Below are positions 1-11,691 of a DNA stretch of 64,000 nt, piece by piece. Numbering within the stretch: position 1 is the stretch's first letter; the number at the start of each line of letters is the position of its first letter. Position numbers and translations under genes: made by a program. The notes beneath the pieces are model-generated. The model was not told the DNA's origin, ran no database searches, and saw only the letters and a list, made by a program, of their open reading frames with translations. This DNA is from Urechis unicinctus (lineage: Eukaryota > Annelida > Polychaeta > Xenopneusta > Urechidae), in assembly GCA_034190875.2 (NCBI GenBank), contig CM067354.1:5607924-5671923 (forward strand). The letters run 5' to 3'.

Positions 1-16
1 TCCACAAACCGCACAG

Positions 17-1488
17 GGCAGCTACTGATGCATGTGCAATAGATCATGAATGAAATGATGCCCAATGTAACTTGAGTGCAAGGTTAATTGAATGTGATCC
101 CATTTACCAGAAGACTGAGGGGACGACCATGCCTAGTCGCCTTTAACGCCAAAGAAATAGATTTGCAGCGAACACAATTAAACAGCCCATATGATTATTG
201 CTTTTGTAAAACTTGGCTTTGCCTAGATTATTGCAATCAATCGTAAATGGTGCAGGCCGTGACAAAGTCAAAAGTTGCTCGGTAAAAAGTTAATGTTCCA
301 ATTACGAAGAAGCTGAAGCCTCAACTGTTGTTGAGCATCAACTCTATTATAATGGAGGGTATTTGGATGGAAGACCTCTGCAGTAATTTTTAAGAAAACT
401 GTTCCTTCAAGTATGTGAATGAAATGCCAGAATACTGCCATCCCATGACGGTTAGATTTGTTAATTTTCAACGGACCTGAACAATATCGAAACGAATTTG
501 AAACATTATCTATGCAAAGAGTTGCTGAAAATGATAGGCCAAAATGCGCTTGTCATCGGTTTAGTTATTATGGGCTCTTATCATAGCATAGGATTCCATT
601 TTAAAGGGCTGGATAGAAGAAAACATCACCTAGGATGGTTCACGAGTAAAAAGAACAAAATATCCGAATGGAGACAAGATTTGATGAATCCGACAACAGA
701 ACTTTGATCAGAATTAAGGTCATAATAGAAAAACAAGACTACGACATACATATTTTATATGGGAGGTTGAATGTGATGTTATTCTTGACATCAAGTGAGG
801 ACACATAACTCTTCCTTGCAGAATTCATCAGAAACCATAAAAGAAACGACAACACTAGAGTGCTACATATTCGGTCTTCTCAATACCAGCAATACTTTTA
901 AGCGAAAATTGAAATCAAATGGAGTCAAGCAAATGTGCAAGTAGCATAGTGCTTGCTTCGATATGAAGCCTTGTCAGACGTCTATACAATATCCAACTGA
1001 CGACCGTTAATAATGTCACAAATTACCTCATACCAAAATGAGCCACTGGGGAAGGCAGCAACGTAGAGATTAGTTCCGTCATTGCAGCCAACAATAATGA
1101 TTTCAGCTCGATCCGACCTGCCGCTGCCTAAGCACTGTGCATGCCTTTGTTAAAAGTAAATTTACACATCTCTTGAAAGCATCAAACGTTAGATCATTTT
1201 GGTGCCAAAATTTGAATTGTCATTTAATCAATAATCTAAAGATCCCTAGGTAGAAATTGAGAGGCTGATTGTTGGGTTTCACTATGCGTATATAGAGTAA
1301 CGATAACCGGAAAGTATCAACTATGGACCTAGATGAGTTCTGGCTTTTGTATGGTTACAATATATATGCTAGCACAATAGTCCATTTTCTCATTTTACAT
1401 TTACAATTTATCTATACTCATATACGTGAACAATTGACGAGGGAAATCTGGAACAATCAGATTTGGTTAACTAAATTCAATTGTTAAA
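17..1488 (+). repeat. Unit Z, left copy of an inverted pair
   Basis: Read on the opposite strand, 31014-32500 matches this stretch from end to end at roughly 85-90% identity by eye, with small indels. The outer limit is visible inside the window: the match starts at 'ggcagctactgatgcatg' near base 17, and bases 1-16 are not shared. The match fades near base 1488. The copy holds a short open frame (about 498-707) whose homologue stays open at 31782-31982. Both copies reach that length only from a TTG; the first ATG is internal and gives under 60 codons. No known protein family was recognised. It may be a dispersed repeat in inverted orientation or the long terminal inverted repeat of a very large element. 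No target-site duplication was seen outside the ends. Confidence 0.8.
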
Positions 1489-4040
1489 ATGATCTATTGA
1501 AATGAGGGTGATAAGTTCGAAAAAAAAAGGTTCACAAAATGTTTCTTGTTATTGCCATAACGTATAAAAAACGTAGGTACGTAATAGATTGGGGTTACAA
1601 CACATTTGCGCGTGATAAAACTGTATATTATGGGCAGTGCATTTCACATTCAATCCAACCATCTGAAATTGACAATTCGTTGCATTTTAACCAAATACAA
1701 GCCGATACAAGCCTTTTGAAACTGATTGTTATTTGCCCATTAATACGCCATAAACCACAATCACGATAATATGCTTAACGGCACAGTTTTGCAAGCATTC
1801 ATCTGAGCAATGATAAGGATAATAAGAAACAATTTTGGGTGTATGATTCAGCGGAAACACATTGTGCTACTCTGCAGTTATCATGACTTATTATTTAAAA
1901 CCCGAAGAGCCGCACTACAAACAATGGTTGATAAGAGCGGAAAAACACTGAAATAATACAAAGAACATGCATTAATTTGAAACCATCACAACTAACATAG
2001 ATTCATTGTTTGCTATTATAATACTCGCAAGCGCCCTACAGCTGCTCTGAGATGCCAGAGATCAGAGAGAGCCTTTATTGTTTGAAGATTCTTGTTTGAA
2101 ACCCCTCTTCAAAGAGAAACCAAATCACCATTGGGCACGATATGTTACTCTTACATTTTTGTGAACATACTCGTTGACTCATTTTAGGTGCTTCATTCAA
2201 TGTCAAAACGTTGATGTTTTTGTGTGATACATGCTAAAGACACGTGTATAACAACAACATTGCTGAATCATATTATGCAGTGTTTGCATTTTGCTGAGTG
2301 TCATCGCATTAACGGAGCACGACCTTCGCCTTGCTGCTCCCCTTGTCAATTTAACAATGCTGATTATAAAATCATACGAAGCAATGGACCATGCCTTGAA
2401 TTGATTGATATCTTATACAAGACTTTCGGAAGTGGAAGCTATACTTTTAGCAGCTTTTCAAATTTCAACGATCTTTCACATAACGAATGGATGTAATGAC
2501 GTGCATTGCGCTAAGACAAGGCATTGTATTAGGGGAAACCGCGGTAACAAACAGTCGCACAGCATCACATCCTGAACATTGCTTTAATGTATATCACCCT
2601 CATTGGCCTGATGAGCGGCCTTAGAAGCCTCATTATACCGCCAGAGTAGGCGGTTAATTTATCAGTCGGCGCATTTATAGTTACCATACGCTTTGGCGCT
2701 AAAGGCAGTATTAGGTTTGTTAGTCACGGGTGACTGTGATATTTTTTAGGTCACCCATCAAAAAGGTGGTCCCCGAGTCACTAGCACTCTATTTTTACTG
2801 CGCCTAGTGATGGTATCGCAAGTAGTGTTCTGCTATCAGGATGAACGTCACTTAATCTCCAGACCTCCTCTCTTTGGTAAAACGCTGCAGGCACGCAAGG
2901 ATGATTGCAATATGCGTCACATTAAGCGCAGGCATACTTCTAAGATGTTCAATACATGTCCGAATAAATCCACCGTGCCTATATCACACAACATGTTTGT
3001 CATAAACCACTATGGGAGATTTAGTCATTGAGCTAATATGGATTATAGTGGGGCCCCGATGTAGACACGAATTAATATAATTGTAAATGCGATACGGTCA
3101 ATAGCCGCGCTGTATGCGTTCAATTTGGATTGCATTTGTTTCCATATCGCAAGAAATTAATGACTCTTCAATTGGGCATAATTTTCAACCTTCTTTGTAT
3201 CGTGTGTGTTACCAACAGACAAAAGCAAAATAATAAAACACGTAATATTCACACCAAATGAAACAAATACATAGATGTACCACGCGGAATGGTATATTAA
3301 TCACAATTCATTGCCAAATTGGTGGAATAAATATGTGTAAAAACGCTCGGTAATAGTTGGTTGGCATGATCTTTGTGCTATCAAGACGCATCCATATGCG
3401 AAACAGACGTGTACATTTGATTGGATTGCTTTGGGGAATAACTCTTATGTCGCAGTCACATTCCTCTATAATATTCAGTGAGTGCAATTCATTGACGTCT
3501 GAGATTTTTCCTCCCAAAGATCGTAGCAATTGATTAGGATTAAATAGTTACACGATCACATTCACTTCAAACTTGGCGAACAAATAAAATTATAATGTAA
3601 TTATTGTCACCGTTACCGTCCGACTTTCAACCATTGCATGCAGGGTTTGTTGTATGAGTTCTATATCCCATCAATCCGTTCCAGGAGCTTACATCCTTCC
3701 ACGACCTAACGACCATGATGAGCAACTTGTGTCACAGCCAAATTCATCATCCTACCCTCTCTTATTCTAGATGGAAATGCTCTTTGATGCTCTAGTTCGT
3801 AAACGCTTCACTAGAAAAAAATAGAAATGTAAAAAAACAAGGCACCTTCACACACAATTATATACGGACGGTAGTTTTTTTTCGGTGCCTACGAGCTTGA
3901 TTGATATCTGAAATACAGCGAATAACAATATCAGCTTGGCAGAAGAGGACTTTAAATGTATTAAGTAATAAATTGAATAATTCTTTTGTTATTTGTTTGT
4001 CCTTGATTGTACTAATCGAGTGAACAAGGTCAAAATATTT
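1489..4040. other. No gene seen; AT-rich spacer between units Z and V
   Basis: All frames are short and lack family resemblance. About 2224-2270 resembles 15943-15985 in direct orientation ('gtataacaacaacattg'), so part of this spacer was copied into the 16-kb region. A GC-richer patch at 2600-2790 contains a small hairpin around 'agtcacgggtgact' and a motif near 2741-2765 resembling one in unit X (see findings). The right-hand counterpart spacer (29723-31013) is only half as long and does not align by eye. Confidence 0.55.
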
Positions 4041-4483
4041 AACATAAAACATTAACGCAATACAAAATAACCATACAAGCTGTCCATGCTTTCTGTTTGC
4101 TTTTCCCCGGCCGGGAGTTTCCCCAACCTTACTTTTAATGCTCTCGCGATTTCTTCTGATGCCTTGCTGCTATAGCGTTCCGTCACGAGCAAAAGTCATT
4201 AATCTACGATAAGAGTTGACCCAGCCTATGATGTTGTTCACATGGCCTTGGCATAGCGTGGATAATATTAAATACAACTGAGGCAAATGCGCAGCTGGTT
4301 GCTTTGACAAGGATTAAATGGCTTTAATGTATTATATGATAATATCAGGTAATTGCGTTATTGCCTTTTCGCATTCAAAAATGTCTTGTCAATTAGATAG
4401 AAAAATCTTTGCTGTTACCCTTCCTTTCCAACAATCGGCTATATGATACTAGCCCACCTATCTAGCCGCGTCCATAATCACAG
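4041..4483 (+). repeat. Unit V, left copy
   Basis: Matches 29288-29722 in inverted orientation at about 90% by eye, including a shared core near 4170-4230 ('cgttccgtcacgagcaa'). A shorter direct copy lies at 17048-17402 and a relic at about 19415-19470. The homology to the right-hand copy stops exactly where the second arm of a foldback begins, at about 4484. No open frame of note lies inside. Confidence 0.8.
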
Positions 4484-4516
4484 CTAAAGCCATTTAATCC
4501 TTGTCAAGGCAACCAG

Positions 4517-4518
<2 letters not shown>
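4293..4518. repeat. Foldback: 34-nt inverted repeat with ~158-nt loop
   Basis: Bases 4293-4326 and 4485-4518 are reverse complements with one mismatch in 34. The first arm belongs to unit V and is also present in the right-hand V copy at about 29448-29480. The second arm is absent from the right-hand copy. It sits precisely at the V edge and passes without a gap into a (TA)n tract. This looks like a snap-back or template switch that copied V sequence in reverse before low-complexity DNA was added. Confidence 0.85.
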
Positions 4519-4561
<43 letters not shown>

Positions 4562-4798
4562 TATATAGATATATATATATATATATAGAGATATATATAT
4601 ATATATATATAGAGAGATATATCTATAGATATATCTCTATATCTCTCTCTATATCTCTCTCTATATATATCTCTCTCTCTCTATATCTATATATCTCTAT
4701 AGATATCTATCTCTCTCTCTATATATCTATATCTATATATCTCTCTCTCTATATATCTATATATCTCTATATCTATCTCTATATATATATATATATAT
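4517..4798. repeat. Compound TA/GA/CT microsatellite
   Basis: About 280 bases of TA dinucleotides followed by mixed 'atctctatatctctct' and 'agagatatat' blocks. It abuts the foldback at the end of unit V. Repetitive YIYI frames across it are not genes. Confidence 0.97.
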
Positions 4799-6075
4799 GG
4801 CATCTAGGTGACGCAACGCGGTTTGTTTCAAATCCTTCAAATATTAACTTACAGTCAGTTATCTGCTTATATCACATCGCGCAAGGGACTGTTCTGCAAC
4901 ATCTGTTCAATTTCTCACAACATTGCCGCAGTCAATAACTTTTGATTTGCGATACCATTGTTAGTAATATTGACGCCCATAACGTTAGCGTGGCGGACAC
5001 ATCTCAATTGTCTGTATAAACTGGTTCCCATAATTAGATGTAATCATTTAGTGAGGGTCTACTTTTTGTATTCATGAGCACTAGTGGAAGATGTATTAGG
5101 TATTGGTAATGGTGATATTGTGGTTTTTATGTTCCGATCAACCACGAGATGATATGATTGGTATGCTTAGAAAGCGAAGCTCCTCTCAAGTACCAGTGAC
5201 CCGACCGAGGCTGGGGCAATAAAAAACTGAAGTTCTCACAACCTTGGTTGTCAAAAACTCTGGTCTCCGTTAACATCGCACACAGCAGCAACTTGGTTTC
5301 CAGGGATGATCGATCCCTTTATATAGGGAAGATCGATCTCGCTCACTGATCTCGCTGCGCCCTTGCTGGTTCGCTCTCCTAGCCCCGAAGACCAGACGTC
5401 ACTATTTAGAATAGTTTGAGAAACTGAGTAACGACCAGTCTACATTTAGTTCTAGATAGCAGCTGCCTTCGTTTAATGATGTTACTCCCGCTGGAAAGCA
5501 ATGAGTTCAATGCTATTTACATGTGTGTTGCGTTTAATTTTCGGAGGGGCTAACATTCAAGAGGTCAATCTGTCAGCGGAAATGAGGCCGCGTGGTGAAG
5601 TTTGGTTGTGCGTTGTGTTCAATGCAGCAGTGGCTGGATGGTGGGAATTTAATAATTGGGTCCAAAATGCTGTCGGCGGCGCGGTCAGGCTTCCGGTAGA
5701 CGGCCGCGATGGATCTTGGATGCTCGTGTTTATTTCGTGTAAAATGCAACCAGCTTGAATGAAACTTGCTTCATTTCTGTACTTTGTCTCACCGCTCCAA
5801 GACAGTGCCCATGATAGAGGTGCAAGCTGCCAATGATGCATGACGAGAGCAATCTGGTACTTGAATGGGTAATTGTGTACAGACTACAGCTGTTGCATTG
5901 TAGAATAGCGCACCTATCGCTACGGTTTAACCCGGAGGTGGAAAGTACGATGGGATTGCTGTCATCAATGGCAGATAATCATTGACAAATGAAGCTTAAC
6001 AGACAATGCCGGTATAGGTTGAGACCCAGGCATCTTAGATAATCTACATCGTATACATGTAATTTAGCAGTTCAC
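4799..6075. other. No gene recognised; GC-richer patches
   Basis: About 5160-5480 and 5560-5860 are richer in GC than their surroundings. The first holds an imperfect palindrome at 5308-5338 built on 'gatcgatccc' around a TATA-like 'tttatatag', which could be a promoter or an LTR remnant. The second has overlapping open frames of about 85-94 codons on both strands with no family resemblance, so neither is called. Confidence 0.4.
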
Positions 6076-6121
6076 TGTAGTGTTGTAACCCGCCCGTCAA
6101 ATCTGTCAAATATATGTCAAT

Positions 6122-7070
6122 ATGCCGGATCCAGCTCCGACAGTGCTCACTAGCCTTGCACCATACCCATCGTTTCCTGTTAGGGATGAAACTGGTACCC
6201 TTCAAGGCTCGGTGGGAAAGATGGAAATCAGGTTTTCAAAATCTTATGATCGCAATGGGAATACAGAACCCAGGCTCAAAGTCACGCCATCCTGCTGTAT
6301 TATGGCGGAGAGGAATTCCGCTAGACTTTCAACAATCTACCTGACACTGGTGATACCTGTGATGCTGCTTTACCTTAATTTGACAATTTTGTGCAACCCC
6401 AAGACAACAAAGAATATGACACTTATAATTTGACATTGATAATTTCCTCATACGTCTTCGCCAACTTGCAGCAAACCCTGCGTTCCACGACATCAACCGT
6501 GAAGTAAAGTCACAAATCATCCAAGCTGACAAATCACTTAATGGCATTCTAAAACTCACTCGAGCCATGGACTTTTCAGATACGCAAGCGAATACAATGG
6601 GAGAGCCAGATGTTGAATCAGTCAACAGAGTTTCCGGTGTCAACTCAAGATCATTCAAACCCCGGAACAAGCTGCATAACAAGCCTAAACCAGGACAAAA
6701 ACAACAACTATTGCCACAACAGCTCAAACCAATGCCACACCCCAGTCAAGATAAGAAGAAGTGTTGGTTTTGTGGTGGTGAATATCCACATCGAGGCACT
6801 TGCCCAGCGAAAGAAAAGAAATGCACATTCGGTGGCAAGATGGACCATTTCGAGAAGGTATGCCACTCAAAACAACAAAGAGGCAACCAGTACCGAACAC
6901 GGGTACGTGCATTTGAGGAGGAAGAAGAGTCAGAAGACGATTATGCCTATGCCATTCAAGGTGAAACAGAGCGTACCGAGGCTTCTCATGCTCATGTACA
7001 TACAGCGAACTACGTTTTCGCGATGCAAAAGGAAAACAAATATCCAGATGATACTGTGTCACTAACATTG
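6122..7070 (+). pseudogene. gag: gypsy gag remains with zinc knuckle
   Basis: A capsid/nucleocapsid-like coding remnant. A proline-rich start of the kind seen in gypsy gag follows the terminal repeat directly. A basic stretch further on contains a cysteine/histidine zinc knuckle ('CWFCGGEYPHRGTC') at about 6760-6810 followed by a second, related cysteine cluster. This is the nucleic-acid-binding part of gag that packages element RNA in the cytoplasmic particle. Broken fossil. Confidence 0.75.
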
Positions 7071-8300
7071 TGTGGAACTGTCTCTCAGTGGCTGATTGAT
7101 AGTGGTACTATCAGAAGAAATATAATGGACATTACGACCTTCCGAAGCCTCCGACGCAAGCCGCAGTTGAACACAACCAACTTGAGCCTTTTCCCATATG
7201 GATGTGCCCAACCTCTGCCGACCAAAGAAAAATTCCCCACTGTCATATTTATTGGCAATGCATCGCATGAAACTGAGATATGTGTAGTTGACAAATAAGG
7301 CCTAGGCAATCTACTGTCAAGACACACCGCAGTGACCATGGGTCTTATTCAATTTGTCCGGGAAGTATCTGATCCTGAAGAGGAAGTCAATGACACTATA
7401 AATCAGTACAAAGATCGATTCCAAGGTTTGGGAAAACTCACAAACTATCAGGTTAATCTACATGTCAACCCAGCGGCAAAACCAGTTGCCCAGCTACATC
7501 GCCGTATCCCCTTAAGTCTACGTTACCAGGTCGATAAGAAGATCAAGCAGCTAGAAAAGGCAGATGTCATCGAAACAATCGAGGGCCCCACACCATGGGT
7601 CTCTCCAATCGTGTGCGTTCCTAAGCCCAAATCTGGCGATATTCGCATGTGTGTCGACACGTGAGTCGTTAACCAACACGTAGCCAGAGAACGTCACATC
7701 ACTCCAACGTTACCATAACTTATGACTGAAGTAAATGGTGCAACTTTGTTCTCAAACTTGGACTTGAACAATGGCTATCACCAGTTAGAACTTGATGAAT
7801 CCAGCAGAAATCTCACAGTGTCGGTTTAAGACGTTGTACAAGACTAAACTTTGGCATAAACTGTGCAAGTGAGGTTTTCCAGAATGCTATATAACAAACC
7901 ATCAGTGACATCCAGGGTGTGATAAACATCAGTGATGATATTCTCCTTTTCTCGATAGGTAGTGTCACAAGAGAGTGCTGCGGGCTGTTCTCCAAAGGCT
8001 AAGAGAACGCCACATCACCTTAAATCGATCAAAGTGCCAATTTATGAGAAAGTCCCTGAAGTTCGCAGGACACATCTGGACAACAGAGGGAGTACGTCCT
8101 GATCCCAAGAAAATTGACGCTATCTTACAAACCTCTGAGCCGACCAACGCATCTGAAATCCGCTCATTCCTAGGAATGGTAAACTACGTTTCGAGGTATA
8201 TCCCCAATATGGCTAGCCTATCAGAACCTCTACCCTTTCTGACGAGGAAATACTCTGGAGAGACTACTACACCAAATGCACTACCCTTGAGCAAATAAAG
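7071..8300 (+). pseudogene. pol: gypsy protease and reverse transcriptase remains
   Basis: A retropepsin-like 'WLIDSG' lies near 7090. Downstream come Ty3/gypsy RT landmarks: the substrate loop region 'KADVIETIEGPTPWVSPIVC' at about 7560-7615, and near 7990-8230 the 'LNRSKCQF' and 'SFLGMVNYVSRYIPNMA' segments that mark the thumb/connection of gypsy RTs. These parts would have copied element RNA to DNA. Broken fossil. Confidence 0.85.
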
Positions 8301-8439
8301 GAATACACAGAAAATGACCCACAGCTGCCAAAAGTCATCAGCAGTGTCATTCCGGGCAATACTATAAAATGCTCACAGATGGCGATCCAGAGATGAAGGC
8401 ATTCTGGCATGTTCATGATGAATTGTGTGTATCGCAAAA

Positions 8440-9495
8440 TTGACTTTTGTTGCGTGACCGTCGCCTCGTAATACCAATGGCTCTACGAGAACAAGTTGTG
8501 AAACTTGCTCATATAGGTCACCAAGGGATAACAAAGACCAGATCCTTACTCAGAACAAAGGTTTGGTTCCCAGGAATTGATCACCTAGCGGAACAGGAAG
8601 TGAAATACTGTCTCCCTTGCCAACCAAGTACTAAGTCTCAACGTGACCCCTCAAAATGTCAAAGTGCCCTGACGGACCCTGGGAGTCTGTTTCTATGGGC
8701 TTTATTGGGCCAATGCCAAGTGGGGAGTATTTATAAGTTGTTGTGGATGACCACAGTCGTTATCCTGCTGCTCGTTCTACAGTTCTTGCTCTTGACAAAA
8801 TCTCTGCCACTGATGGTATACCCTAGACTGCAAAGAGTGACAACGGTCCACCATTCAATAGCACTGAATTCAGAAAATTCACTCACAACTTAGGTGTAAA
8901 ACACAGAAAGATAACACCTGAATGGTCCTAGGCTAATGGAGAGGCTGAACGCTTTATGCGCACAGTCAAGAAAACAATTCATACATCAAGTGCACAAGGA
9001 AAGCCTTGGAAACAAGGTTTATGGGCATCTTACGACAGTATCGTGCGACCCCACATTCATCTACGCATGTGCCACCAGCACATGCTCTATTCAACAGAGT
9101 GTTCAATACAGAAATTCCAGCTGTTCGCAATCCGAGTGTTTCAAAGGAAAATGCTTTGCTGAAACAACATAACATGGCTGCTAAATTGCGCATGAAACAG
9201 TATGCTGACACGAGGAGAAATACCAGACATGAAGGTAGGAGACAGTGTGTTGTTACGTAACCCGACACCCCGAAAGCTTGATCCACCATACTACACAGAA
9301 ATTAATCTAGCGGTGAAACGTAGGGATGACATGTTAACAGATACTGATGAACAGCGCAAAGTGACCAGAAACATCTCAAAATTTAAAAGGGTTCAAGCAG
9401 AATTCCATCCAAAAGAGTCTGAGGAGATTGATCTACCACCTATACCAGAGGCTGAATCACATGAGTTTACAACGCAAAAGGCTAGTTCGCAATAG
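8440..9495 (+). pseudogene. pol: gypsy integrase remains
   Basis: The N-terminal zinc-binding region is clear at about 8500-8630 ('HIGHQGITKTRSLLRTKVWF' followed by 'CLPCQ'). Pieces of the catalytic core and the C-terminal region typical of invertebrate gypsy polyproteins follow up to about 9495. The product would have joined element DNA to host DNA. Broken fossil. Confidence 0.8.
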
Positions 9496-9860
9496 ACAAC
9501 CCCTACGATACTTGCAAGATTATGTCAGACAGTTGTGTTGGTTATACTGCTATGTGAAGGACTGTTCGTAGAGTTAAGGAACATTGTAATAGTGTTTCAG
9601 TTGAGAGAGACTTTAGTTTAAGGTTTTGGTGCTCTTATATCTATGAGATTATGAAATTACTTCTCGTTGTTTATTTAGGAATATTTATTTGCATTTTAAA
9701 ATGTTCAGGCATTGAACTAAACTTTTACTTGTAAAAAAGTTGTGTGATCTGTAAGGCCTCAATAAGTATTGGCAAACTTGACAATTGTTTTCTTGTATTC
9801 TTAATGTAATTTTCATGTAGTCTTGTAACCCGCCCGTCATAACGTATGTCAAATCGTAAG

Positions 9861-10869
9861 ATACTAAATGTGTGGCCTTGACTTTATCAGCGTTCAGGAC
9901 ACTTCCACCCAGCCAGAATAGAGCGGCGTCACAACAATCTGAGTTATCAATTTATTCGCATATTCAACCGTCAAACTTTATAGTCACCAATCAAAATAAA
10001 ACCTTCCGCATTCCAATTACACCCGACTGTAGCCAAATTATGGCGCGGCGGAATAGTGATCGCGACAATAGGAACTGAAATCAAAATGTCCACCAAACGG
10101 ATTTCAAGCATTCACGGATGTTGGCTGCTATTTTCTTTACTTTGTGAGGAGCAATGAAACCATCGTGTATTAGCAAAATGAGTATTATAATTGTTTTGGT
10201 GGACGTTTTGGTTATTCAGCGCTGTCTGTCCACTGAATGTGGCCATGTGACTCGGCCAATCAGAGGCTAGGGATGGTCTTCGGAATTGCACGATTTGGTG
10301 TAAACAAAGGGAGTGTTGGCACAGCAAGCGTTTTTTGTCGTCGTCTTGTATGCATTGACAGATCTTGCCTTAATTTTCCCTTTCCTTTGGGTACATTTTG
10401 TTACCTCAGGTAATGCGGGCTTAAACGCATGATCCAAGATATTGCTATCTTCAAGTGCTCTCAATGCAATGTCAGCAATGGTATTCGATTTGCTTGGATC
10501 CTTTCATGTGTTTTACCTTGATGGTCAATTGCCACATGATAAATGTCCCAGCGATTCAAAAAGCCAACCCCACTTGCGCCAAGACACACACCAAAAGTTA
10601 CTAAAGCAGGATCTAAGGCATCCACTTAAATGCCCGCCTATTTCTCGAAGTATTGCTTCTTGAGACTGGTCTCATTCAACCGATAAGAGTGCCCTTGATT
10701 CTAATCGGTGGGGGGGGGGGGGGGAACCCTGGGTAAATACTGGGTGCAGTTGATATATTCATAACTATAAAGGCACAAGTTTCATTAGCCGTGAATCTGT
10801 TGACTTAGATGCCTCGAAAGCATTCCGGCTCGTTCTGAAACTGATTTGGTCACCCCGAGAGGTGGGTTA
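9861..10869. other. No gene recognised between the two fossils
   Basis: Short unconserved frames only. Contains a 15-base poly-G run at 10710-10724 in an otherwise AT-rich setting. Confidence 0.45.
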
Positions 10870-11391
10870 AATATTTAGACGCCTGTACGCATTTTTCTGT
10901 GATAAAGCATATAATAGGTGATCTTTGGGCCACTATTGACAACAATAGTTACACCTAGAAAGGCAGACTCGGCACTACCACTACCTGATAGCGCCATATG
11001 CAAAACTCTACCTGCCATTGTCATAAGATATCTATGGTCAACACGATTGGTACTATCACCAAAGAACCACTCATGCGTTCCATTAACCAATGCTCCCTTT
11101 TTTCTGCCCAAGTAGTGATGAAGTTCCAGAACGACGGACATGTAGCTCATCAACATCGGCGTTTTTACTTATTAAAAGAGTTCGGATTGAGTGCTCTCAG
11201 TTTTTTGTGTTGGTCATAGATACTCGTTTGTATTGACATCTTGTAAATGCCACAACATCGTTAACAGTAATGCTATGATTATCCAATAGTCTATCTTTAT
11301 TATCGAGTTACAGAACCTCCAACTCAGTTCCGCTAGTAGCACACTTAGAGACAGGATTAGCGATTTCTTGGTTAAACTACTACCGCGTGAG

Positions 11392-11691
11392 CTACCCTCT
11401 AAGCCTGCACTTCAAGAAGCGTAGTGACCCATCTAGGATGTGGTGTGTGGTACTGACTTGATATACATAAAGCATGTTGAAGATGCTTAATAAATTAATG
11501 GGCCGGTCACCCATGTAATCACCTGAAATAATCCACCGCCTACCGAGGCCGTCATCAAGACCCAACATAGTTAATACTCCATCGTACAAACGCACTGTCC
11601 CATCTGGAATCGTGAGGGTAATAACCCCATTTACAGCATCGACTTCCAAACCAAGACATAATAAAGAAGGCCGAAGATATAGTACGACCAA
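11392..11691 (-). pseudogene. Polinton penton-like (minor capsid) remnant
   Basis: The peptide pattern 'ITLTIPDGTVRLYDG', then 'LTMLGLDDGLG', then an 'LYVY' segment and an 'ILDG' turn near the end resembles the C-terminal jelly-roll part of Polinton/adintovirus minor capsid (penton) proteins as I know them. The resemblance is remembered, not searched. Such proteins form the vertices of the particle. Broken fossil. Confidence 0.55.

Larger units (their letters stand above)
6077..9860 (+). mobile_element. Ty3/gypsy LTR retrotransposon fossil
   Basis: Ordered gag, protease, reverse transcriptase and integrase remains on the plus strand identify a Ty3/gypsy element. A short terminal direct repeat built on 'tgtaacccgcccgtca' is recognisable at about 6077-6120 and 9817-9860. 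The coding part is broken by several breaks and cannot be active as it stands. It lies inside the region enclosed by the inverted Z/V arms and about 1 kb from the Polinton-like fossil. The amount of decay suggests an old insertion; no age can be calculated here. Family assignment rests on zinc-knuckle, RT and integrase motifs listed under the parts. Confidence 0.9.

Noticed and set aside
5501-5841. Overlapping open frames on both strands (85 and 94 codons)
   Set aside because: No recognised domain and mutually exclusive strands; GC-rich composition alone lengthens frames.
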